64,000 bases of DNA from Alistipes communis (GTDB lineage Bacteria; Bacteroidota; Bacteroidia; Bacteroidales; Rikenellaceae), in assembly GCF_006542665.1 (NCBI RefSeq), contig NZ_AP019735.1, positions 2,604,001-2,668,000 of the forward strand, read 5' to 3'. Under the pieces are notes generated by a model. It saw only the letters and a list, made by a program, of their open reading frames with translations, was not told the DNA's origin and did no database searches. Below, piece by piece: positions 1-9,722 of the stretch (its first letter is position 1; each line of letters begins with the position of its first letter). A program made the position numbers and the translations under genes.

Positions 1-990
1 GTGCAGCATGGCGCAGGCGTCGTTGACCGGTTCGCCGGTGACGAAATCGACCTTGATCGGCAGCGAACCGTCTTCGCGCTGCAACCGCACGTAGGTGTCG
101 GCGATGCCGAGCGCACGATCGTAATAGGTCTTGTCGCCCGTCAGGTCGTAGAGATCCAGGAAGGCGTGGCCGGCCGAAGCGGCCTCCATCGTCATCGTCT
201 TGTTCTGGTTCTCGGTGCGTTTGGAGGCGATCAGATCCTTGTAATAAGTAGGCGGGAAGAAGGCGAGCGGATCGCCTGCGGGGCGGCTCTGGTCGATCAG
301 GAACTGCGCGGCGTTGCGGGCGATGCGCGTCGCCTGCTCCTTATGGGCGGGAAGCAGGCGTGCGAGCAGCGCCTCCGCACGGATCGTCGCGCCGATGATC
401 TTGCAGGGGTAGGTGTTGTGGCGGTAGTTCATATCGGGTTCGGTGTGCTCGGCCCAGTACTGGATCTCCGGCATCCGGTGGATGTAGAGCAGGCCCATGA
501 GCGCGGCCTGGCGGTAGTCGCGCACCGCCGGCGTATAGGGGCCCGTGAAGGGATAGTCGCGGAGGAACTCGCGTTCGCCTGCCTTGCCGAGCACCTTTCC
601 CGAAGCGTCGAGGCCCTCGACCGTGAGGCGGACTCGACCGACCGGAATCTCGCCCCAGACCGGCGTAAGGGCGGCTTTCGGCGAGTCGGCGGTGAAACTC
701 CACGACGCTTGCGTTTCTTCGCCGAGCGGGACGACGGTGAACCGGTAGTTCGCGGCGCCGGCCACCTCGTCGAAATCGAACGCCGGGGCGTAGATGAACT
801 TTTTGGCGAATCCGTTCCAGAAGGGGTTGCGTCCCTCGTAGCCAGGGCGGATCGGGCGGAGGTACTGTTCGGCCGCCTGCGCGTTGATGGCCGCGTAGTC
901 GAGCGAAGCGTCGGCGGTTCCGCAGTCGGAGCCGCAGCACCCGCAAAGGAGGGTGCAGGTCATGAGAAGGGTGATGGTAAGTAGTTTCAT
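1..990 (-). CDS. Secreted lipoprotein, C-terminus beyond left edge
   Basis: Read on the minus strand, the gene starts at an ATG at 988-990 and stays open to the window edge, so the C-terminus is missing. The first residues are MKLLTITLLMTCTLLCGCCG, a lipoprotein signal with cysteines after a short hydrophobic core. About 330 residues are visible. A beta-rich N-terminal part (residues about 50-130) is followed by helical sequence with repeated Tyr/Asp pairs (about residues 150-330) that resembles alpha/alpha-barrel glycan-active proteins, but no catalytic motif can be named. The TAnnTTTG box upstream supports this start. The function is not assigned; a role in polysaccharide handling at the cell surface is only inference. 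Confidence 0.7.
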   Translation of the reverse strand, partial: MKLLTITLLMTCTLLCGCCGSDCGTADASLDYAAINAQAAEQYLRPIRPGYEGRNPFWNGFAKKFIYAPAFDFDEVAGAANYRFTVVPLGEETQASWSFTADSPKAALTPVWGEIPVGRVRLTVEGLDASGKVLGKAGEREFLRDYPFTGPYTPAVRDYRQAALMGLLYIHRMPEIQYWAEHTEPDMNYRHNTYPCKIIGATIRAEALLARLLPAHKEQATRIARNAAQFLIDQSRPAGDPLAFFPPTYYKDLIASKRTENQNKTMTMEAASAGHAFLDLYDLTGDKTYYDRALGIADTYVRLQREDGSLPIKVDFVTGEPVNDACAMLH

Positions 991-1065
991 TAAGTCGGCG
1001 TCTTTTGACCGGAGAGCCTGCCGGGGTTAAAAGGTTATTGAATGAGGTTGGTATGGAAATACCCA

Positions 1066-1073
1066 CAAATATA
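1066..1073 (-). promoter_or_regulatory. -7 box (TATATTTG) for the left-edge lipoprotein gene
   Basis: A perfect TAnnTTTG box lies on the minus strand 76 bp upstream of the lipoprotein ATG. No convincing TTTG is seen at the -33 position. Confidence 0.5.
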
Positions 1074-1197
1074 ATGTTTTTTCGTTTCGTGCGGATGCGC
1101 GGCGACCGGAATATCGTGTTTTTGACGTCGTGCGGTGCGTGCGATTCGAAAATAAATCGTATCTTCGAGACTGCAAAATGTAAAAACAGTAAAAGCC

Positions 1198-1926
1198 ATG
1201 GCAACTAAAACTGCATATCCTTTTCGGGTGGAACCGCAGGAGGTCGATTTCTCGCTGCGCATCACCCTCGTGGCGCTGGGCGGAAACATCCTCAACATCG
1301 CGGGTATCGACGCCCATACCAAGGGGTTCGGGGTGGACGCCCTGAACAAGGACAACTTCTCGTGGGTGCTTTCGCGCATCGCCTTCGAGTTCGATTACCG
1401 TCCCGAGGAGTACGTGAAGTACGAGATTGCGACGTGGATCAGCGACTACGGCCGGATGCTCTCGACGCGTAATTTCGAACTGACCGACCAGACGGGCGTG
1501 TGTTTCGGCCGCGTGGTGTCGCAATGGTGTATGCTCGACTTGTCGAAGCGGACGGCCGTCGACCTGCGGGCGGTGGCCGAGAGTCATAACGACGCGATCG
1601 TGGAGTGCCCGTCGCCGGCCGAAAAGCCGCGCAAGGTGCCCGCACCCGATGCGGAACCGGTGCTGACCCACAAGGTCGCCTATTCGGACATCGATTTCAA
1701 CCGCCATGTCAATACGATGCGCTACATCGAGATGATGCTCGACGTGCTGCCGATCGAACGCTTCGCGGAGGAGCGCCCGCTGCGGCTGGACATCAATTTC
1801 CTCAAAGAGGCGCGTTACGGCCAGACGCTCTCGGTGGCGCTCGAAGAGCGCGGTTCGCAGACGCTCGTCGAGATTCGCAGCGATGCCGGCGCGGCCCTCT
1901 GCCGCGGGGCGTTCGAATGGCGGTAG
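1198..1926 (+). CDS. Acyl-ACP thioesterase
   Basis: A 242-residue protein of the acyl-ACP thioesterase family (two fused hotdog folds). It would hydrolyse acyl-ACP to release free fatty acids in the cytoplasm. The N-terminal hotdog carries the family segment around residues 29-48 (GNILNIAGIDAHTKGFG). The second hotdog begins near residue 160 with YSDIDFNRHVNTMRYIE, where the Asn-His pair matches the usual active-site strand and helix. The length is normal for bacterial members. The gene stands alone and is followed by a strong hairpin terminator at 1947-1984. The ATG at 1198 is the only start that fits the fold. Confidence 0.88.
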   Translation: MATKTAYPFRVEPQEVDFSLRITLVALGGNILNIAGIDAHTKGFGVDALNKDNFSWVLSRIAFEFDYRPEEYVKYEIATWISDYGRMLSTRNFELTDQTGVCFGRVVSQWCMLDLSKRTAVDLRAVAESHNDAIVECPSPAEKPRKVPAPDAEPVLTHKVAYSDIDFNRHVNTMRYIEMMLDVLPIERFAEERPLRLDINFLKEARYGQTLSVALEERGSQTLVEIRSDAGAALCRGAFEWR

Positions 1927-1946
1927 CCCCGTTGCATAATCATGTC

Positions 1947-1984
1947 GGGGCCGTATCCTGCGGGATGCGGCTCCGTCTCTTTTG
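1947..1984 (+). terminator. Rho-independent terminator after the thioesterase
   Basis: A 12-bp stem (1947-1958 with 1963-1974, two G-U pairs) closes a 4-base loop and is followed by the T-rich stretch gtctctttt. Confidence 0.8.
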
Positions 1985-2089
1985 TGCGGAGCCGGCGGTT
2001 CCGGCTCCGAATTTCGGTGCGCGATCTTGGAGTGTGGTACATCGTTTGCGGAGGAGGGGTGTGCATAAATCCTTTAATTCATTTCCATT

Positions 2090-2590
2090 ATGGCTACCGA
2101 AAACAAGTATCAGAAGAGTATCGACCGCCTGAATCAGGCCATCGGCAAGGAGATCGCCACCACGTTGCAGTATCTCTATTTCCACGTCCATTTCGAGGAC
2201 GACGGCTACGAGTATTTCTCGAAAATGATGAAGCAGACCTCGATCACGGAGATGTTCCACACCGACAAGATCGCCGACCGCATCCTCTTCCTGCAAGGCG
2301 AGGTCGAGATGATGCCCTCGTTCGAGCCGCGCAAGATCCGCGACGTCAAGGAGGCGTTGGAGTTCTCGATGACGCTCGAACAGCGCACGGTCGATTCCTA
2401 TAACGAGTGGGCGCGTCTGTGTGCTGCCGAGGACGACCAGATCACGCACAAGCTTTTCCAGGATCTCGCCAAAGAGGAGGAGGAACATCTCGACATGTTC
2501 CGTACCGAGATGGAGAACATGCTCAACTACGGCGAGCAATACCTCGCCCTGCAATCGATCGCCCACAGCAAGGAAATTACTAAAAAATAA
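2090..2590 (+). CDS. Bacterioferritin-like iron storage protein
   Basis: A 166-residue four-helix ferritin-like protein for iron oxidation and storage. All diiron ligands expected from bacterioferritin are in place: Glu21, Glu54 and His57 (TEMFH), Glu97 (TLEQ), Glu130 and His133 (EEEEH). Met55, next to Glu54, matches the methionine that ligates heme between subunits in E. coli Bfr, so heme binding is possible. The length is close to the usual 155-165 residues. It is a single gene; no clear terminator or consensus promoter could be picked out. Confidence 0.85.
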   Translation: MATENKYQKSIDRLNQAIGKEIATTLQYLYFHVHFEDDGYEYFSKMMKQTSITEMFHTDKIADRILFLQGEVEMMPSFEPRKIRDVKEALEFSMTLEQRTVDSYNEWARLCAAEDDQITHKLFQDLAKEEEEHLDMFRTEMENMLNYGEQYLALQSIAHSKEITKK

Positions 2591-2675
2591 CCGGCTCCGG
2601 CGAGGCGTTGTTAAAAAAATGGGGAGGATGTTCGTTTTTCAGCAGTTTCGGGGGACAACGGATCGAAAAAAATGT

Positions 2676-2683
2676 TATCTTTG
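2676..2683 (+). promoter_or_regulatory. -7 box (TATCTTTG) of hppA
   Basis: A perfect TAnnTTTG box lies 30 bp upstream of the hppA ATG. The -33 region lacks a TTTG at the expected distance. Confidence 0.65.
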
Positions 2684-2712
2684 ATTCAGTGTCAACAAAA
2701 AACAACTGAAAA

Positions 2713-4929
2713 ATGAACATTCCTTCGATTTTCTGGCTCGTGCCCGCGGCGTCGGTCGTCGCGCTCGGTTTCGCCTATGCGTTTTATCGGAAGATGAAAC
2801 GTCAGAGCGAAGGCACGGAGCGAATGCGCGAGATCGCCGGCCATGTCCGTGCGGGCGCAATGGCCTATCTGCGCCAGCAGTACAAGGTCGTCACGGTCGT
2901 CTTCGTCGTGCTGGCGCTTTTTTTCGCCTATCTGGCCTACGTCGCCGGCGTGCAGAACCCGTGGGTTCCCTTCGCTTTCCTCACGGGCGGGTTCTTTTCG
3001 GGACTGGCGGGTTTCTTCGGTATGAAGACCGCCACCTATGCCTCGGCGCGGACGGCACATGCGGCGCAACAGTCGCTCGACCGCGGGCTGCGTGTGGCGT
3101 TCCGCAGCGGAGCCGTGATGGGGCTGGTCGTCGTGGGGCTGGGGCTGCTCGATATTTCGCTCTGGTATATCGTCCTGAACTGCTTCGTCGACGCCTCCGG
3201 CGCGCAGAAACTGGTCATCATCACCACCACGATGCTGACCTTCGGCATGGGTGCCTCGACGCAGGCGCTCTTCGCCCGCGTGGGCGGCGGCATCTACACC
3301 AAGGCGGCCGATGTGGGGGCCGATCTGGTCGGTAAGGTCGAAGCGGGCATTCCGGAGGACGACCCGCGCAATCCCGCCACCATTGCCGACAACGTGGGCG
3401 ACAACGTGGGCGACGTGGCCGGCATGGGCGCCGACCTCTACGAGAGCTATTGCGGCTCGGTGCTCGCCACAGCGGCGCTCGGCGCGGCTGCTTTCGCCGC
3501 TACGGGCGACGTGGAGATGCAGACGCGCGCCGTGCTGGCGCCGATGCTGATCGCCGCTGTCGGTATCCTCCTGTCGATCATCGGAATCTTCCTCGTGCGG
3601 ACGAAAGAGGGCGCCACGATGCGTCAACTGCTGCGTGCGCTGGGCGTAGGCGTCAACGTCAGTTCGGTGCTGATCGCTGCCGCGACCTTCATCATCCTCT
3701 ATCTGCTCGACATTCAGAACTGGCTGGGGCTGTCGTTCTCGGTCATCACAGGGCTCGCGGCCGGCATCATCATCGGCCAGGCGACCGAATACTACACGTC
3801 GCACACCTACCGACCGACGCAGAAGATCGCCCGCAGCGGCCAGACCGGCCCTGCGACGGTCATCATTTCGGGCATCGGCGTGGGGATGATCTCGACGGCC
3901 GTGCCGGTCATCACGATCGGCGTGGCGATCATCCTGGCCTATCTGTGCGCTACGGGGTTCGACATGGCGCACCTGATGTCGGCGCACAACCTGTCGCTGG
4001 GGCTTTACGGTATCGGCATCGCCGCGGTGGGGATGCTCTCGACGCTGGGCATTACGCTGGCTACCGACGCCTACGGTCCGATCGCGGACAATGCGGGCGG
4101 CAACGCCGAGATGAGCAAACTCGGTCCCGAAGTACGTCGCCGCACCGATGCGCTCGATGCGCTGGGCAATACGACGGCCGCCACGGGCAAGGGCTTCGCG
4201 ATCGGTTCGGCCGCGCTGACGGCGCTTGCGCTGCTGGCTTCCTACATCGAGGAGATCAAGATCGGGCTGCTGCACATCGGCCAGACGGCCATCACGCTTC
4301 CCGACGGTGCGGAGCGGTTGGTGCAGGAGGCTTCGATCGTCGATTTCATGGAATTCTATCAGATCAACCTGATGAATCCGCTGGTGCTCGTCGGCGTTTT
4401 CATCGGCGCGATGATGTCGTTCCTCTTCTGCGGTCTGACGATGAATGCCGTAGGGCGTGCCGCCGAGAGCATGGTCGAGGAGGTGCGGCGCCAGTTCCGC
4501 GAAATCAAAGGCATCCTCACGGGCGAGGCGACGCCCGACTATGCGCGCTGCGTCGCGATCTCGACGCGCGGCGCGCAGCGCGAAATGTTGCTGCCCAGTC
4601 TGCTGGCGATCGTCGTGCCGGTGGCGGTGGGGCTTCTTTTCGGCGTGGCGGGCGTCATGGGCCTGCTCGTCGGCGGGCTGAGTTCCGGCTTCGTGCTGGC
4701 GGTCTTCATGGCCAATTCGGGCGGCGCGTGGGACAACGCCAAGAAGTTGATCGAGGAGGGCAACTTCGGCGGTAAGGGTTCCGAGTGCCACAAGGCGACG
4801 GTCGTGGGCGATACCGTGGGCGACCCCTTCAAGGACACGTCGGGTCCGTCGCTCAATATCCTCATCAAGCTGATGTCGATGGTTTCGATCGTCATGGCCG
4901 GCCTGACGGTAGCCTGGCACCTCTTCTGA
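2713..4929 (+). CDS. hppA: Membrane-bound ion-pumping pyrophosphatase, K+-dependent type
   Basis: A 738-residue multi-spanning pyrophosphatase that couples PPi hydrolysis to H+ or Na+ export. The substrate motif DVGADLVGKVEAGIPEDDPR and the following Asp-rich stretch (NVGDNVGDVAGMGAD) lie near residues 197-240. The C-terminal acidic motifs (DNAGGNAEM near 458, GDTVGDPFKDTSGPS near 704) are present. The K+ determinant is GNTTAATG at 485-492, with Ala489 and Gly492 rather than Lys and Thr, which in this family marks K+-dependent enzymes. Whether the pumped ion is Na+, H+ or both cannot be told from what I can see. It is monocistronic, with a hairpin terminator at 4949-4982. Confidence 0.95.
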   Translation: MNIPSIFWLVPAASVVALGFAYAFYRKMKRQSEGTERMREIAGHVRAGAMAYLRQQYKVVTVVFVVLALFFAYLAYVAGVQNPWVPFAFLTGGFFSGLAGFFGMKTATYASARTAHAAQQSLDRGLRVAFRSGAVMGLVVVGLGLLDISLWYIVLNCFVDASGAQKLVIITTTMLTFGMGASTQALFARVGGGIYTKAADVGADLVGKVEAGIPEDDPRNPATIADNVGDNVGDVAGMGADLYESYCGSVLATAALGAAAFAATGDVEMQTRAVLAPMLIAAVGILLSIIGIFLVRTKEGATMRQLLRALGVGVNVSSVLIAAATFIILYLLDIQNWLGLSFSVITGLAAGIIIGQATEYYTSHTYRPTQKIARSGQTGPATVIISGIGVGMISTAVPVITIGVAIILAYLCATGFDMAHLMSAHNLSLGLYGIGIAAVGMLSTLGITLATDAYGPIADNAGGNAEMSKLGPEVRRRTDALDALGNTTAATGKGFAIGSAALTALALLASYIEEIKIGLLHIGQTAITLPDGAERLVQEASIVDFMEFYQINLMNPLVLVGVFIGAMMSFLFCGLTMNAVGRAAESMVEEVRRQFREIKGILTGEATPDYARCVAISTRGAQREMLLPSLLAIVVPVAVGLLFGVAGVMGLLVGGLSSGFVLAVFMANSGGAWDNAKKLIEEGNFGGKGSECHKATVVGDTVGDPFKDTSGPSLNILIKLMSMVSIVMAGLTVAWHLF

Positions 4930-4948
4930 TTACGGGGGATTCGGAATG

Positions 4949-4988
4949 ATCGGGAGCGGCAGGGTATTTGGCCTCTCCCGATTATTTT
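4949..4988 (+). terminator. Rho-independent terminator after hppA
   Basis: The arms ATCGGGAG (4949-4956) and CTCCCGAT (4975-4982) form a stem, followed by tattttta. Confidence 0.75.
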
Positions 4989-5023
4989 TATACTTTTATG
5001 CCGCAAATAGAATATAAGGAAAT

Positions 5024-7033
5024 ATGAAATTACGGATAAAACGATTCGCGGCGACCGCAGCCGCTCTTTTGCTGGCGCTCTGCGTGCTGGCACAGCCGAC
5101 CGCGACCGTGCAGTGGAGCGACTCGACGGCAGCTGTCGGCGACGGCGTGTATGAAATCACCTTCACGGGGCGTATTCTCGACGGGTGGCACACCTACGAC
5201 CTCCATTCGGGCTTCTCGTCGACGGTGATCGCGTTCGAACCCTCCGAAGGGGTCGAACTCATGGGCGATCCCTTCGAGAAGGTGGCAGCCGAACGCCGTT
5301 TCGACGAAATCTTCGGCGAGGAGATCGGTGAGTACGAGGGCGAGATCGTCCTCGGCCAGCGTGTACGCCTGACGGCGGCCGAAGGGGTGCTCAGGGGGAA
5401 TATCAACTGGCGTTCGTGCCAGGGCGACAACTGCAACATGCCCGAAGACTGGCCCTTCGAAATCCGGCTCCCCGCCGGATCGGCCGGGCAGGACACGGCG
5501 GGCGACGCCCTTCACCAGTCGCCGCTCGGCGACGCGGCCGATCCGGCGGGGGAGGGGCTGTTGGGACTGATTCTGGTGGCGATCGGCTGGGGACTGCTGG
5601 CGCTGCTGACCCCCTGCGTCTTCCCGATGATTCCGATGACCGTATCGTTCTTCCTCAAAGGGAGCGAGTCGGCTTCGGCCGGACGGTTCAAGGCGTCGAT
5701 GTACGGTCTGTTCATCGTGCTCCTCTATACGGTTCCCATTGCGGCGATCATTCTGCTGACGCGGCTGTTGGGCGGCGATGCCGTAACGGCCGACATCTTC
5801 AACTGGCTGGCGACGCATTGGCTGCCCAACCTGATCTTCTTCATCGTCTTCATGGTCTTCGCCGCGTCGTTCTTCGGCGCGTTTGAGATCACGTTGCCCG
5901 GCTGGATGGTCAACAAGAGCGACCGCAACGCCGACCGGGGCGGTCTGCTGGGCGTCTTCTTCATGGCCCTGACGCTGGTGCTGGTGTCGTTTTCGTGCAC
6001 GGGCCCGATCGTTGGCTCGGCGATCATCGGCGCGACGGCGGGCGACTTCTGGGCTCCGATCCTCACGATGCTGGTCTTCTCGATCACTTTCGCACTGCCC
6101 TTCACGCTCTTTGCGATGTTTCCCTCGCTGTTGAAGAACCTGCCCAAAAGCGGCGGCTGGCTCAACTCGGTGAAGGTGGTGCTGGGCTTCATCGAGGTGG
6201 CGCTGGGCTTCAAGTTCCTCAGCGTGGCCGACCAGACCTACCATTGGGGGCTGCTCGACCGCGAGGTCTATCTGGCGATCTGGATCGTCACGTTCGCACT
6301 GTTGGGTTTCTATCTGCTGGGCAAGCTGCGCTTCGCCCATGACAGCGAGGTGAAGACGCTTTCGGTCGGCCGGCTCGCGCTGGCGATCGTCGATTTCGCC
6401 TTCGTGGTCTATATGATTCCGGGCATGTGGGGCGCGCCGCTCAAAGCGCTGTCGGGGTACCTGCCGCCGTTGCAGACACAGGATTTCATCCTCGGACAGA
6501 GTCCTCTACCCGTGATCGGGGGCGCCGACGGGCCGACTTTGATCCGTGTCGGCGCCGCGCAGGTCAAGTACGGCGATTTCCTCTCGATGCCGCACGGCAT
6601 CACGGGTTATTTCGAATGGAACGAGGCGCTGGCGGCCGCTCGTGCCGCGGGTAAGCCGCTCTTCGTCGACGTGACGGGGCACGGCTGCGTCAACTGCCGC
6701 GAAATGGAGCAGAAGGTACTCTCCGACGAGCGTGTGCAGCAAATTCTGCGCGACGACTACATCGTCGTGGCGCTGTATACCGACGACAAGGCACGTGCAG
6801 CCGGAGAGGATTGGGTGACCACCGAAGGCGGTACGACACTCAAAGAGATCGGCCGCATCAACTCCTACATCGCCCGCGCGCGTTTCAACGTCAACGCCCA
6901 GCCCAACTATATCGTGGCCGACGCCGCAGGTGCGGCCCTGCTGCCGCCGCGCGGCTATGACCTGAGCGTCGAGGGATTCGTCGATTTTCTGGAACGGGGC
7001 GTCGCCGCCTATAAAGCCCGCACGCAGCCATGA
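5024..7033 (+). CDS. dsbD: Thiol:disulfide interchange protein DsbD-like
   Basis: A 669-residue protein that moves reducing power across the inner membrane. It starts with a cleavable signal (MKLRIKRFAATAAALLLALC). A periplasmic N-terminal domain follows (about 30-160) with a Cys pair in CQGDNC near residue 130. About eight membrane segments span 180-480, with LTPCVFPMIPMT near 200 carrying one membrane cysteine and SCTGPIVG near 325 carrying the other. The C-terminal thioredoxin-like domain has CVNC at 555-558. All three redox modules of DsbD are present. The stop codon overlaps the start of the next gene by four bases, so the two are probably translated together. Confidence 0.9.
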   Translation: MKLRIKRFAATAAALLLALCVLAQPTATVQWSDSTAAVGDGVYEITFTGRILDGWHTYDLHSGFSSTVIAFEPSEGVELMGDPFEKVAAERRFDEIFGEEIGEYEGEIVLGQRVRLTAAEGVLRGNINWRSCQGDNCNMPEDWPFEIRLPAGSAGQDTAGDALHQSPLGDAADPAGEGLLGLILVAIGWGLLALLTPCVFPMIPMTVSFFLKGSESASAGRFKASMYGLFIVLLYTVPIAAIILLTRLLGGDAVTADIFNWLATHWLPNLIFFIVFMVFAASFFGAFEITLPGWMVNKSDRNADRGGLLGVFFMALTLVLVSFSCTGPIVGSAIIGATAGDFWAPILTMLVFSITFALPFTLFAMFPSLLKNLPKSGGWLNSVKVVLGFIEVALGFKFLSVADQTYHWGLLDREVYLAIWIVTFALLGFYLLGKLRFAHDSEVKTLSVGRLALAIVDFAFVVYMIPGMWGAPLKALSGYLPPLQTQDFILGQSPLPVIGGADGPTLIRVGAAQVKYGDFLSMPHGITGYFEWNEALAAARAAGKPLFVDVTGHGCVNCREMEQKVLSDERVQQILRDDYIVVALYTDDKARAAGEDWVTTEGGTTLKEIGRINSYIARARFNVNAQPNYIVADAAGAALLPPRGYDLSVEGFVDFLERGVAAYKARTQP

Positions 7034-8154
7034 AGATCTGCATCGTAGGCCCTGCGCATCCCTACCGGGGAGGGTTGGCCTCGATCATGGAGATCATGGC
7101 CCGCACGTTCGCTTCGCGAGGCCACGACGTCGGGATCAAGACCTTCACGGTGCAGTATCCTTCGTTCCTTTTTCCAGGCAAGAGCCAGACGGTCTCCGCG
7201 CCGCCGCCCGCCGATCTGCACATCGAACGCTGCGTCAATACGGTCGATCCCTTCAACTGGTGGCGCGTGGGGCGCGCCATTCGCCGCGAACGGCCCGATT
7301 TCGTGCTGATGAAGTATTGGACGCCCTTCATGGCACCCTGCTTCGGGACGATCGCCCGTCTGGCGCGCGGCAACGGCCACACGCGCACGATCTGCCAGAT
7401 CGACAACGTCGAGCCGCACGAACACCACCTCGTCGACCGTCCGTTCAACCGCTATTTCCTCTCGTCGATCGACGGGTTCATCTACATGTCGGAACAGGTG
7501 CACGAGGAGTTGAAGGCCTATACCTCCGCTCCGGCGCTCTTTTCGCCGCATCCGTTGTTCGAGAATTTCGGTGCGGCCGTCGCGCGCGACGAGGCGTGCC
7601 GTCGGCTGAGGCTCGATCCTGCGCAGCGCTATGCACTCTTCTTCGGATTGATCCGCGACTACAAGGGGCTGGATATTCTGTTGGACGCATGGGCGCGGTT
7701 CCGCCGTCCGGGGCACCGGCTGATCGTGGCGGGGGAGTTCTATGCCTCGCGGGAGCGATACGTGCGGCAGATCGAGGAGCTGCACCTCGGCGAGGAGGTG
7801 ATCCTGCACGATTTCTTCGTGCCCGACGCCGACGTGAAGTATTATTTCTCGGCGGCCGACGTGCTGGTGCAGCCCTACAAGACCGCCACGCAGAGCGGCG
7901 TGACGCAGATCGCCTACAATTTCGAACTGCCGATGATCGTCACCGACGTGGGCGGTCTGCCAGAGATCGTACCCGACGGCCGTGTGGGGTATGTCTGCCG
8001 CCCCGATGCCGCGGGCGTCGCCGATGCCCTCGTCCGGATCTGCGAAGGCGATACGCTCGCGCGGTTCCGTTCGGCCATGCGCGAGGAGAAACGGCGTTTT
8101 TCGTGGGAGGAGATGTGCGACCGGATCACCGAGTTGTACGAGTCGATCCGCTGA
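7030..8154 (+). CDS. Glycosyltransferase family 4 protein
   Basis: A 374-residue GT-B fold glycosyltransferase. The N-terminal acceptor domain starts MKICIVGPAHPYRGGLAS with the glycine-rich loop typical of this group. The C-terminal donor domain has FFGLIRDYKGLDILLDAW (near 215) and the E-x7-E-like segment QSGVTQIAYNFELPMIVTDV (near 288-308). It probably adds a sugar to a surface glycan or glycolipid; donor and acceptor are unknown. The ATG overlaps the dsbD stop (ATGA). A long palindromic terminator follows at 8171-8208. Confidence 0.85.
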   Translation: MKICIVGPAHPYRGGLASIMEIMARTFASRGHDVGIKTFTVQYPSFLFPGKSQTVSAPPPADLHIERCVNTVDPFNWWRVGRAIRRERPDFVLMKYWTPFMAPCFGTIARLARGNGHTRTICQIDNVEPHEHHLVDRPFNRYFLSSIDGFIYMSEQVHEELKAYTSAPALFSPHPLFENFGAAVARDEACRRLRLDPAQRYALFFGLIRDYKGLDILLDAWARFRRPGHRLIVAGEFYASRERYVRQIEELHLGEEVILHDFFVPDADVKYYFSAADVLVQPYKTATQSGVTQIAYNFELPMIVTDVGGLPEIVPDGRVGYVCRPDAAGVADALVRICEGDTLARFRSAMREEKRRFSWEEMCDRITELYESIR

Positions 8155-8170
8155 CGCCTTTTCGTCGGAA

Positions 8171-8208
8171 AGCGAAGGCCGCATCCTGTACAGGATGCGG
8201 CCTTCGCT
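8171..8208. terminator. Bidirectional terminator between convergent genes
   Basis: An inverted repeat with two 18-bp arms and two central bases (tightest possible loop larger in practice) lies between the glycosyltransferase (+) and the MFS gene (-). Flanking T/A runs are weak. Confidence 0.7.
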
Positions 8209-8221
8209 TCGGAAGAGGAGA

Positions 8222-9595
8222 CTATTTCCGGATATTGGCCTCTTCGAGTCCGTAGCCTTTGCGGCGGTCTTCGGCTTTGAGCATGAAAGCCAGTGCTACG
8301 GCGACGATGCCGAACAGGGCGAAAATCCACATCGGGGCGGTGAAATCATAGGAGACGTTGCCGTCGGGCAGCGTGAATTTCGCATAGCGGTCGATCACCC
8401 AGCCGATGAGCATCGGCACGCACATCAGGCCGATGTTCTGCACGTAAAAGATCAGCGCATAGGCCGTGCCCAGTTGTTTCTGCGGGATGATCTTCGGCAC
8501 CGAAGGCCACATGGCCGACGGAACGAGCGAGAAGGCGATGCCCAGCAGCACCATGACGATCAGCGCGAACCACCACTCGTTGAGAATCGGCAGCGCGAAG
8601 AGCACGTGCACGGCTACGAGCATCATGGCGCCGACGACCATGAGCGTGGCGCCCTTGCCGATACGGTCGTAGAGCGAACCGAACAGCGGCGTGAGCAGGA
8701 TTGTGCCGAAGGGCAGGATCGCCGGTATGTCGCCGGCCATGACGGGATCGACGCCGTATTTGTAGATCATCAGCTGCGCGGCGAATTTCAGGAAGGGGAA
8801 GACGCCTGCATAGAACATCAGACAGAGCAGTGCGATGAGCCAGAACCCCTTGTTGGTGACTACGAATTTGATGTCGCTGAGTTTGAATCCCTCCTCCTCT
8901 TCGCCCTGTGCGGCGGCGATCGATTTGTCGAGCCGTCGGTCCATTACGCAGTAGACCAGATAGGCCAGCAGTCCGATGCAGAGCGCCAGCGCGCCGAAAA
9001 ATACGGGATAGGAGATTCCACCCCATGCCGCGGCGATGCGGGGGCTGAAAAAGAGTGCGGCGGCCGTTCCCAGACGCGCCATGGCCACCTGCAAGCCGAG
9101 CGCCAGCGCCAGTTCGTGGCCGGTGAACCATTTGACGATCACTTTCGATACGGTGATTCCGCAGATTTCGGCCCCCATGCCGAAGATGGCGAAACCCAGT
9201 CCGGCCATCCACATCTGCGTCTTGAATCCGAAGAGCATCCCTCCTTCGGGAAAGAGCGGCGAAACGGCGTAGGCTTTCAGAAGCGCACCGCCGACCATCA
9301 GTCCGCAGGCCATGACGCCCGTGAAGCGGACGCCCATCTTGTCGAGGATGATGCCGCCGAAGAGCAGCATCAGCAGGAAGATGTTGAGCCAGCTGTATGC
9401 TCCGGAGAACCAGCCGTATTCGGTCGGTGTCCAGCCCATGCCGCCGTCGACGACGCTGCGGGTGAGCATGTCGCCCAGCGGCGACATCACGTCGGTGATG
9501 AAATACCCGCACATCATCGTGAACGAGACGATCAGCATCGCCGTCCAGCGGGCGGCCGACGAATCGCTCAGTTTGCGTTTGATTGTTTCTGTCAT
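8222..9595 (-). CDS. MFS transporter
   Basis: A 457-residue major facilitator protein with about twelve hydrophobic segments and a long cytoplasmic loop in the middle (residues 215-250, acidic run GEEEEG). The loop between helices 2 and 3 carries GGIILDKMGVRFTG, matching the family motif GxxxDRxGxR. Overall it resembles the nitrate/nitrite-like or MFSD1-like branches. The substrate is unknown. It has no operon partner: the TPR gene upstream on the same strand is 127 bp away. Confidence 0.85.
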   Translation of the reverse strand: MTETIKRKLSDSSAARWTAMLIVSFTMMCGYFITDVMSPLGDMLTRSVVDGGMGWTPTEYGWFSGAYSWLNIFLLMLLFGGIILDKMGVRFTGVMACGLMVGGALLKAYAVSPLFPEGGMLFGFKTQMWMAGLGFAIFGMGAEICGITVSKVIVKWFTGHELALALGLQVAMARLGTAAALFFSPRIAAAWGGISYPVFFGALALCIGLLAYLVYCVMDRRLDKSIAAAQGEEEEGFKLSDIKFVVTNKGFWLIALLCLMFYAGVFPFLKFAAQLMIYKYGVDPVMAGDIPAILPFGTILLTPLFGSLYDRIGKGATLMVVGAMMLVAVHVLFALPILNEWWFALIVMVLLGIAFSLVPSAMWPSVPKIIPQKQLGTAYALIFYVQNIGLMCVPMLIGWVIDRYAKFTLPDGNVSYDFTAPMWIFALFGIVAVALAFMLKAEDRRKGYGLEEANIRK

Positions 9596-9722
9596 TGATT
9601 ATTGAATTTGGGTGATAGTTTGCGTAGAACGGTTTCCGCAGCGTCGCCGTTGTGCAGGGTATGAACGCGGCCGACGGCCGTTGCGGGGGCCGTCGGAGCG
9701 GTAATGGAATGCGTCGAGCGGA

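Noticed and set aside
1..984. A 327-codon plus-strand open frame at the left edge
   Set aside because: It is antisense to the lipoprotein gene on the minus strand, has Arg/Val-rich composition typical of reversed GC-rich genes, and lacks any motif.
2692..4920. A 742-codon minus-strand frame opposite hppA
   Set aside because: It mirrors hppA, is extreme in His/Arg/Asp, and has no domain; the plus-strand pyrophosphatase is unmistakable.
7982..9598. A 538-codon plus-strand frame opposite the MFS gene
   Set aside because: Low-complexity charged sequence antisense to a clear twelve-helix transporter.
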